A stretch of DNA of 9,908 nucleotides, from assembly GCA_038203875.1 (NCBI GenBank), contig JBBRDN010000178.1, positions 1-9,908 on the forward strand, written 5' to 3'. The notes beneath the pieces were generated by a model, which saw only the letters and a list, made by a program, of their open reading frames with translations, was not told the DNA's origin and ran no database searches. Origin of the DNA: CANJSG01 sp038203875. GTDB lineage: Bacteria > Verrucomicrobiota > Verrucomicrobiia > Limisphaerales > CANJSG01. The number at the start of each line of letters is the position of its first letter. Position 1 is the first letter of the stretch. This document shows positions 5,208-9,908 of the stretch, piece after piece. A program made the translations under genes and the position numbers.

Positions 5208-7439
5208 TCAGAGGGGTGTCAGATTCACGGCGCAGTGCTTGTAGCTGGGTTGCCTCGAATAGGGGTCGAAGGCCGGAAAGGTCAGCTTGTTCGTCTCCGG
5301 ATAGTGCATGGGCATGAAGACCGTCCCCGGTTGGACGGTGCCCGTGACGAAGGCCGTGGCGGTGATCCGTCCGCGGGCTGAGGCGACCTCGACCGGCGAG
5401 TTGGGCTCGATGCCCAACCGATCGGCGTCGTCGTGGTTGATCTCGACGTAGACGTTGGCGGGGTAGAGCTGCCGGAGGATGGCGGACTTGCCGGTGCGGC
5501 TGTTGGTGTGCCACTGCGCGCTGGTGCCGCGACCGGTCAGCAGGACGATCGGAAACTCGGGCGTCGTCGGTTCGGCGACCGGACGCGGCTGCTCGAAGAT
5601 GAACTTTGCGCGGCCGTCGGGTGTGTGGAAGCGGCCGTCTGCAAAGAGACGGCGCTCGGCATCCGGCATCCGGCATCCGGCATCCGGCATCTGGGAAGGC
5701 CATGGCCATTGCACGCCGCCGCATCGGTCGATCATCGGGTAGTCTTCAATCCCGGTGATGTCGCAGGGTTGTCCGGCGGAGAGTTGCTTGAGGATCTGGA
5801 AGGCGGCTTCGGGCGAACTCCACTTCGCGAACATGTCTCCGCAACCCCAGTAGTGGGCGATTAGACGGAAGATGCTGAAGTCGCTCAAGGCCTGTCCCGG
5901 TGCGCGACGCACTTTCTTGAGTAGTCCGTAACGTCGCTCGGAGTTGATGAACGTGCCCTCCTTCTCACCCCAGCCGGCTGCGGGGAGATATAGGTCGGCA
6001 AGCTGGGCGGTCTCCGTCGTCGGATACATGTCCTGCACGACGAGGAACTCCAGCTTGGCAAAGGTCTCGCGAACCGACTTCTGGTTGATCCACGAGTGGG
6101 CCGTGTTGGTTGCAAGGATCCACAGGCCCTTGATCGCCCCCGAATCGATGCCGGCGAGGATCTGGTCGTATGCCCACGAGGCTTCCTGCGGAATACGGTC
6201 TTCCGAAATGCCGAGGACGTCGGCCACCTTTGCGCGGTGTTCCGGTTTCTTGAAATCATGTCCACCGAGGAGGTTCGTGGTGTTGCTCCAGAGGCGGCTG
6301 CCCATGGCGTTGCACTGGCCGGTGATCGAGTTCGCGCCGGTGCCGGGGCGCCCGATGTTTCCTGTCATCAGGGCGAGATTGATGATCGCTTGGGCAGTGC
6401 GGGTAGCCTCGTGGCTCTGGTTCACGCCCATCGTCCACCAGAGGCTGACAGCCTTGCCGTGATGGATCGTTTCGGCGCAGCGATAGAGCTGGCCGACGGT
6501 CAATCCCGTCTGTGCGGCGACCGTATCGGGAGTGAATTGCCGGACGAATTCGGCGAAGGCGTCGAATTCAGTCGTCGAACGGGCGATGTAGTTCCGGTCG
6601 ATCCAGCCGTTTTGGATCAGCATGTTTGCCAATCCGTAGATCAGGACGAGGTCGCTCTTTGGTTTCAGTCCCAGATGCTGCGTGGCGTTCATCGCCGTCT
6701 CCGTGCAGCGCGGGTCGATGACGATGATCTCGGGCTTGTTCGGGTTCCTCAGGACCCGTTGCCACATGATCGGGTGCGCGATGCAGGGATTGGCCCCGAT
6801 GAAGACGAGCACGTCCGATTGCTCGAAGTCCGCATAGGTGTAGGGCGGTGCGTCGAAGCCGAATGACTCCTTGTAGGCCACGGCGGAGGTGGCCATGCAC
6901 TGGCGCGTGTTACCGTCGCCGTGTTTCATGCCCATGCCGAACTTCCCGAGTGCGCCGAGGAAGGCGAATTCCTCCACGGCGATCTGGCCGGTGCCGATCC
7001 AGGCGACGGAATCGTTGCCGTGCTTCGTCTGGATGTCTTTGAAGCGTTCACAGAACATCTTCATGGCCGTGTCCCAATCCGTCGGCTGAAGGGTTTCGGA
7101 ATCGCTCCGCATCAGAGGCGTCGTGCCGCGATCGTGTGCGTCCAGCGGCGTCAAAGCCTCCCAGCCTTTAGGACAGGCCATGCCTAGATTGACCGGATAC
7201 GAAGGGTCCGCAGTCAGATTGACGGCCACGCCGTCCTTCAAATGGACGTTCAGCCCGCAACCGGTGGAACAGAAGCCGCAGACGACCGTCGTGGTCGCGT
7301 CGGGAATGAGCCTCGCGGGAGCGTGGCCGAGCCCGAAGTCAGCAGGGCTCTGGACCAACTCCGAGGTCATCGCGCCGTTGAAGGCACGGAACGCGTTCTC
7401 CAGCGGAGAAGCCTGCGGTATGACGACGGGCGTGGTCAT
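5208..7439 (-). CDS. narB: Assimilatory molybdopterin nitrate reductase, catalytic subunit (NarB/NasA type)
   Basis: This 743-residue protein should reduce nitrate to nitrite at a Mo-bis-MGD centre. A 4Fe-4S cluster is bound by C54-x2-C57-x3-C61...C89. TRQCMATSAVAY supplies the likely Mo ligand C181; a Cys ligand is the NarB/NasA/Nap condition, unlike the Asp of respiratory NarG. Later landmarks are GANPCIAHP (215-223), the GNIGRPGTGANS loop (360-371), and the C-terminal dinucleotide-binding domain with GRGTSAQWHT (636-645). The N-terminus lacks a twin-arginine signal, so it acts in the cytoplasm; there is an unexplained ~45-residue N-terminal extension before the cluster. It lacks the C-terminal 2Fe-2S domain of Klebsiella NasA. 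Residues 584-594 (MPDAGCRMPDA) are encoded by a 7-bp tandem repeat and sit in the linker before the last domain. GGAGGG at 7448-7453 precedes the ATG, whose first bases overlap the upstream stop (ATGA). Confidence 0.93.
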   Translation of the reverse strand: MTTPVVIPQASPLENAFRAFNGAMTSELVQSPADFGLGHAPARLIPDATTTVVCGFCSTGCGLNVHLKDGVAVNLTADPSYPVNLGMACPKGWEALTPLDAHDRGTTPLMRSDSETLQPTDWDTAMKMFCERFKDIQTKHGNDSVAWIGTGQIAVEEFAFLGALGKFGMGMKHGDGNTRQCMATSAVAYKESFGFDAPPYTYADFEQSDVLVFIGANPCIAHPIMWQRVLRNPNKPEIIVIDPRCTETAMNATQHLGLKPKSDLVLIYGLANMLIQNGWIDRNYIARSTTEFDAFAEFVRQFTPDTVAAQTGLTVGQLYRCAETIHHGKAVSLWWTMGVNQSHEATRTAQAIINLALMTGNIGRPGTGANSITGQCNAMGSRLWSNTTNLLGGHDFKKPEHRAKVADVLGISEDRIPQEASWAYDQILAGIDSGAIKGLWILATNTAHSWINQKSVRETFAKLEFLVVQDMYPTTETAQLADLYLPAAGWGEKEGTFINSERRYGLLKKVRRAPGQALSDFSIFRLIAHYWGCGDMFAKWSSPEAAFQILKQLSAGQPCDITGIEDYPMIDRCGGVQWPWPSQMPDAGCRMPDAERRLFADGRFHTPDGRAKFIFEQPRPVAEPTTPEFPIVLLTGRGTSAQWHTNSRTGKSAILRQLYPANVYVEINHDDADRLGIEPNSPVEVASARGRITATAFVTGTVQPGTVFMPMHYPETNKLTFPAFDPYSRQPSYKHCAVNLTPL
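5658..5692. repeat. 7-bp tandem repeat, 5 copies, inside the nitrate reductase gene
   Basis: On the plus strand the unit GGCATCC occurs four times perfectly (5658-5685), followed by GGCATCT (5686-5692). On the coding (minus) strand three units make 21 bases and encode the seven-residue period MPDAGCR. Because the unit is not a multiple of three, gain or loss of one copy would shift the frame of the last ~150 residues. Confidence 0.95.
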
Positions 7440-9295
7440 GTGGTGATCCCTCCGGGCATTTTGTCTGGAGCAACGGCTGCGAAGAAAAGCACACGTTCGC
7501 AGACTTCTCCTGCCATCAGCAGGGACGTTGCCACGAGTCCGGTGAAGGGATTCATCGGGAGCAGGCCGGCGAGGACGAGCGCGGGAACGACCAGTCCGCC
7601 GGATACGCCGAAGGCGAGGCGGGTGATGCTCAGCTTCCTGAAATGGCCCGTCAGGAGGAGCGCGGAGCGACGCAGTTCGAAGTGTCCTCCTGGTTTCAGC
7701 GAAGTGAAGATTTCAAACTCGAGGGCGAGTTTGGCGATCAGTGCGATCACCACTGACGTCCAGACTCCTTGGCTCGGGTTCAACACAGTCCCTGCGGCGA
7801 GGCCGAGGATGATGGTGGAGCCGAAGAACTTTCCGCACGTGCGTCCGAATGACCAAAATCGCCGGCGGGTGTCGACGTAGAGCATCACCGAGCAGAACAC
7901 CGAAACCAGACCGAGGAATGCTGCGAAGCCGAACGCCGTCGGTCGCGCGTTTTCGGGAAGCAGGTCGGGCTTGAGCCACAGAAGAGCGGTAAGTGCGGCA
8001 ATGACTTTCAGATAGAGCCCGAAGGCGATGGCCTCACGGCTGAACCACGATTTTCTCCAGCCGAGGAAGGCTTTCCACGCGCGCAGCGGCTTCCCGAGGT
8101 GGAGTGTCCCGATTCCCAGGGCGACGGCCATGACGACAAGAGCCGCGGTGGTCCCCGCCTTGAGATGTGCCGGAGTCCCCAGCTGCGCGGTGATGGCCAT
8201 GGTCCCTGCCGATAGCTGCGACAGGGGCAACATGAGCGCGAGCGGGAGATGCGGGTCGGCGGCGCGGAGTGCGGCGGCGTCTGCCGCGACCAGCATGACG
8301 TCAGGGTTGATCGCCGACTTGTATCGTGTGGTTGGGACGGTGATCCGCGGATTGGGCGAGCCGGCAAGGAATGGGTTGAAGGTGATTCGGCCGTCGACAC
8401 CGCTTGTGCCGTTTTTGTGCCCGTTTCTGGCAGGCGATTCCGGCGGCCGAAAAATGGAAAGTGTTTCCGCGACATCGACGATGCGGATGCGGATGGCTTC
8501 GTTCGGGCAGGCTTGGACGCAGGCCGGCGCTTCGCCGACTTCGAGCCGTTGCGTGCACATGTCGCACTTGCGGACGATGCCCAGACGCGCCGAGTAGCGC
8601 GGCACCTCATAGGGGCATTTCATCACGCAATACTGGCAACCGATGCACTGGTCATCGAGATGCCGGACGATGCCGGTGACGGGATCCTTTTCGTAGGCGA
8701 GGACGGGACAGCCGTTGAGGCATCCGGGATCCACACAATGGTGGCAGGCAGTCGTGACTGTGCGTTGGAGAGGGGTCGCAAGCGAAACGCGACTCACTGG
8801 GCGTTCCGAAGCGGGCGAGCGATTGAACGAGATGGGAACGCCTTCAACGATTCTCTTCGTCTCGCTTCCTCCCGGTCCAGACGGCTTCTCGATCAGCAGC
8901 CCTACGGATCTCCAGGATTCATCATCATCCAGGCCGTTCAACGAATGGCAGGCGGTGACGCATGCTTTGCAGCCCGAGCATTTGTCGATATCGACCTCAA
9001 AAGCGAATTGTTCGCCGTCCTCAAGTTTGGACGAGGGGATAAGCTCACGATATTGGCTGATCGTCCTGGGATGGGTCCCGGCCTCGTGGATTCGGGCGAA
9101 GCGGTCGACGGGGGTGAGGAGTCTTTGTTCGGCCAAGAGTTGGTCGATCGGAGAACGGTCTGCTGCCGCCGGTCGTTCCGCTGGCCCGGGAGATCCGGTA
9201 GGGAAACGTTCGCTGCGTGTAGATATCGTCGACAGGACGGGCACAAAGGAGGTGGAAGCAGGCCGGACGCCGTGGACGGGATTCAGACGATTCAA
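7436..9295 (-). CDS. DmsB-DmsC fusion: four-cluster ferredoxin plus eight-helix membrane quinol anchor
   Basis: This 619-residue protein should carry electrons from membrane quinol to the molybdoenzyme encoded next. The N-terminal half (about 95-275) is DmsB-like with sixteen cysteines in four groups: 106/109/112/116, 184/187/192/196, 217/220/223/227 and 244/247/259/263, enough for four 4Fe-4S clusters. A linker with a P-x-P...VPTTRY segment (316-325) follows. The C-terminal half is DmsC-like with about eight hydrophobic helices near 350-370, 378-398, 420-440, 452-474, 488-505, 511-530, 557-580 and 585-608, including the signature HLGKPLRAW (399-407). The first ~45 residues are poorly ordered and have no Tat motif. 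The start is uncertain: a TGA lies two codons upstream of a TTG at 9295, and no in-frame ATG occurs until the anchor domain; a GTG at codon 18 is the alternative. In E. coli, DmsB and DmsC are separate proteins. Confidence 0.88.
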   Translation of the reverse strand: MNRLNPVHGVRPASTSFVPVLSTISTRSERFPTGSPGPAERPAAADRSPIDQLLAEQRLLTPVDRFARIHEAGTHPRTISQYRELIPSSKLEDGEQFAFEVDIDKCSGCKACVTACHSLNGLDDDESWRSVGLLIEKPSGPGGSETKRIVEGVPISFNRSPASERPVSRVSLATPLQRTVTTACHHCVDPGCLNGCPVLAYEKDPVTGIVRHLDDQCIGCQYCVMKCPYEVPRYSARLGIVRKCDMCTQRLEVGEAPACVQACPNEAIRIRIVDVAETLSIFRPPESPARNGHKNGTSGVDGRITFNPFLAGSPNPRITVPTTRYKSAINPDVMLVAADAAALRAADPHLPLALMLPLSQLSAGTMAITAQLGTPAHLKAGTTAALVVMAVALGIGTLHLGKPLRAWKAFLGWRKSWFSREAIAFGLYLKVIAALTALLWLKPDLLPENARPTAFGFAAFLGLVSVFCSVMLYVDTRRRFWSFGRTCGKFFGSTIILGLAAGTVLNPSQGVWTSVVIALIAKLALEFEIFTSLKPGGHFELRRSALLLTGHFRKLSITRLAFGVSGGLVVPALVLAGLLPMNPFTGLVATSLLMAGEVCERVLFFAAVAPDKMPGGITT

Positions 9296-9336
9296 TTTGG
9301 TTCATCGTGTTCATTGGAGCGATGAATCCGGTTCAT
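9292..9336 (-). other. Possible short leader ORF overlapping the TTG start
   Basis: An ATG at 9336 opens a 14-codon frame (MNRIHRSNEHDEPN) whose TGA overlaps the TTG proposed as the start of the DmsBC-like gene (TTGA). It could bring ribosomes to the weak TTG by termination-reinitiation. The frame is open further upstream with no composition suggesting a real protein, and no good Shine-Dalgarno precedes the ATG, so this may be chance. Confidence 0.2.
9322..9336. promoter_or_regulatory. 15-base near-perfect palindrome upstream of the operon
   Basis: Arms ATGAA (9322-9326) and TTCAT (9332-9336) flank TCCGG; the 15-base whole is self-complementary apart from one mismatched pair and the centre base. 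It sits 27 bases upstream of the TTG start, where a repressor site or an mRNA structure could act. Function is unproven. Confidence 0.25.
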
Positions 9337-9430
9337 TCTGGAAGGATCGACCGGACTGCCAGTGGAATGGGCTATGGGATCTGTCGGGAGCGGGATTTCA
9401 TCGCGCTGGAATGGCGGCGTTTGAGCTGGG

Positions 9431-9454
9431 CAACTCAATCGATCGGCTGAGTTG
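9431..9454. promoter_or_regulatory. Candidate operator: CAACTCA-N10-TGAGTTG
   Basis: A perfect 7-bp inverted repeat, CAACTCA (9431-9437) and TGAGTTG (9448-9454), has a 10-base spacer; the half-site centres are 17 bases apart, suitable for a dimeric regulator on one face of DNA. A partially overlapping pair, TTGAG (9421-9425) with CTCAA (9434-9438), offers an alternative fold. The site lies about 140-160 bases upstream of the first gene of the operon. As RNA it could also form a hairpin with a 10-base loop. Confidence 0.3.
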
Positions 9455-9540
9455 GCCGCAGAGTTCCGCTGGCGGCTGGAAAACAGGGTGGTCAATTCGA
9501 GCCAGCAATTTTGCGCCGCCCTCGTCCGCATCCTTCCCTA

Positions 9541-9578
9541 AAAGAAGAAGGGCGGCCGGACAAAAGCCCGGCCGCCCC
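9541..9578 (-). terminator. Intrinsic terminator of the outer-membrane protein gene
   Basis: A perfect 10-bp GC-rich stem, GGGCGGCCGG (9551-9560) with CCGGCCGCCC (9569-9578), encloses an 8-base loop. Read on the minus strand it is followed by TTCTTCTTTT (9550-9541), the U-rich tail of a Rho-independent terminator. It lies 27 bases after the stop of the porin-like gene, and insulates the nitrogen operon from it. Confidence 0.85.
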
Positions 9579-9604
9579 CAGTCGCTCACCAACCAACCCA
9601 AGAA

Positions 9605-9908
9605 TTAGAAGCGGATCACTGTCTGGAGATAGAACCAGTCGCCGCCGGCTGAGCCGCCGGAGTTCTTCCAGGTGCTGTCTACATAGCTGCCGGGGAAGAA
9701 GTGGCCGTAGCCGCCTTCGAGCATGGCAAACTTGTTCACCATATAGCCGGCGACGACGTCGATCTCGGATCCGACGAAGTTGTTGTAGGTAGGATTCCGG
9801 CCGAATCCGGCCGCATTCGCCCCGCCGCCACGGGCCACGCCGCCGACGTTGTAGAGATTGTCCGCCGTGTCGGCGACCCAGAAGAGGTGGCCTTCCACCG
9901 AGACCGAG
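9605..9908 (-). CDS. Outer-membrane beta-barrel, alginate-export (AlgE-like) family, C-terminal fragment
   Basis: The last 101 codons of a minus-strand gene are present; its start lies beyond the right edge. The segment VGSEIDVVAGYMVNKFAMLE followed by GGYGHFFPGSYVDST and a final DWFYLQTVIRF shows alternating-polarity beta strands and a terminal Phe, as expected for an outer-membrane barrel recognised by the BAM machinery. The pattern 'GSE-D-V..Y..N.F..LE.GYGHFF.G.Y' followed near the end by 'DW.YLQ...F' matches my recollection of the C-terminus of alginate-export domain proteins. These are porin-like, and many are unlikely to be true alginate exporters, so the substrate is unknown. A good terminator follows it, so it is probably not part of the nitrogen operon, although its position just upstream leaves open a role in solute uptake. 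Confidence 0.75.
   Translation of the reverse strand, partial: SVSVEGHLFWVADTADNLYNVGGVARGGGANAAGFGRNPTYNNFVGSEIDVVAGYMVNKFAMLEGGYGHFFPGSYVDSTWKNSGGSAGGDWFYLQTVIRF

Larger units (their letters stand above)
9296..9540 (-). promoter_or_regulatory. Non-coding leader and presumed promoter region of the nitrogen operon
   Basis: This ~245-base region separates the terminator of the upstream porin gene from the DmsBC-like gene and is the only sizeable gap ahead of the four-gene operon, so the promoter should lie here. I found no convincing sigma-70 hexamer pair and no properly spaced sigma-54 site. It does hold two inverted repeats: a 7-bp pair at 9431-9454, and a near-perfect 15-base palindrome at 9322-9336. 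The hexamer GTTCAT recurs three times on the plus strand (9300, 9309, 9331). ORFs crossing the region on either strand have composition unlike the real genes and no recognisable product. Confidence 0.45.

Noticed and set aside
5658..5692. Possible CRISPR array
   Set aside because: The units are 7 bp and directly contiguous with no spacers, and they lie inside a coding sequence.
9246..9255. Strong Shine-Dalgarno-like AAAGGAGGTG on the plus strand
   Set aside because: No start codon lies at suitable distance opening a credible gene; the position is antisense to the 5' end of the DmsBC-like gene.
9045..9314. Alternative 89-residue minus-strand frame starting MNTMNQIESS
   Set aside because: Although it begins with ATG, it is in a different frame from the conserved DmsB sequence and becomes a Pro/Arg-rich shadow, so it cannot be the true N-terminus without a frameshift.
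9503..9520. Sigma-54-like element on the minus strand (GGCGCAAAATTGCT)
   Set aside because: The GG and GC dinucleotides are separated by nine rather than the required ten bases, which normally abolishes sigma-54 recognition.
8249..9608. Overlapping plus-strand frames of 358 and 297 residues
   Set aside because: They run antisense to the iron-sulfur half of the DmsBC-like gene and into non-coding leader; they have no recognisable domain.

Overview
The window is GC-rich bacterial DNA dominated by one minus-strand block, about 9295 down to 1038, devoted to inorganic nitrogen assimilation. In transcription order it encodes: a fused DmsB/DmsC-like iron-sulfur plus membrane-anchor protein; a cytoplasmic assimilatory molybdopterin nitrate reductase (NarB/NasA type); a siroheme nitrite reductase (NirA type); a CysJ-type NADPH diflavin reductase; and, after a 119-base gap, a cyanase (CynS). 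The first four genes are packed with gaps of 3-4 bases or a 4-base ATGA overlap, so they almost certainly form one operon. The cyanase may be a distal member or a separate unit.

Reading of the pathway (inference from families and order): nitrate is reduced to nitrite by the molybdoenzyme, probably using quinol electrons delivered by the membrane-bound DmsBC-like protein rather than ferredoxin. Nitrite is reduced to ammonium by the siroheme enzyme, with electrons plausibly coming from NADPH through the CysJ-like flavoprotein encoded next to it. Cyanase adds a second ammonium-yielding route, from cyanate. No nitrate transporter, cofactor-biosynthesis gene or regulator is present in the window.

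Flanks: the left edge (plus strand) carries the last 33 codons of a gene that may encode a peptidyl-prolyl isomerase, followed by a complete RluA-family pseudouridine synthase convergent with cynS. The right edge (minus strand) carries the C-terminal 101 codons of an outer-membrane beta-barrel of the alginate-export type. A convincing intrinsic terminator follows that gene, then a roughly 250-base non-coding region that should hold the operon promoter.

Organism: the DmsBC fusion beside an assimilatory nitrate reductase, the NirA/CysJ pairing, an alginate-export porin and short palindromic intergenic elements fit a Planctomycetota/Verrucomicrobiota-type bacterium, with Verrucomicrobiota my preferred guess. 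This is an impression from gene content, not a demonstrated assignment.

The items most worth a second look are the quinol-linked nitrate reductase architecture, the NirA-CysJ pairing with a nitrite-type active-site Asn, and a 7-bp tandem repeat inside the nitrate reductase gene whose unit length is not a multiple of three.
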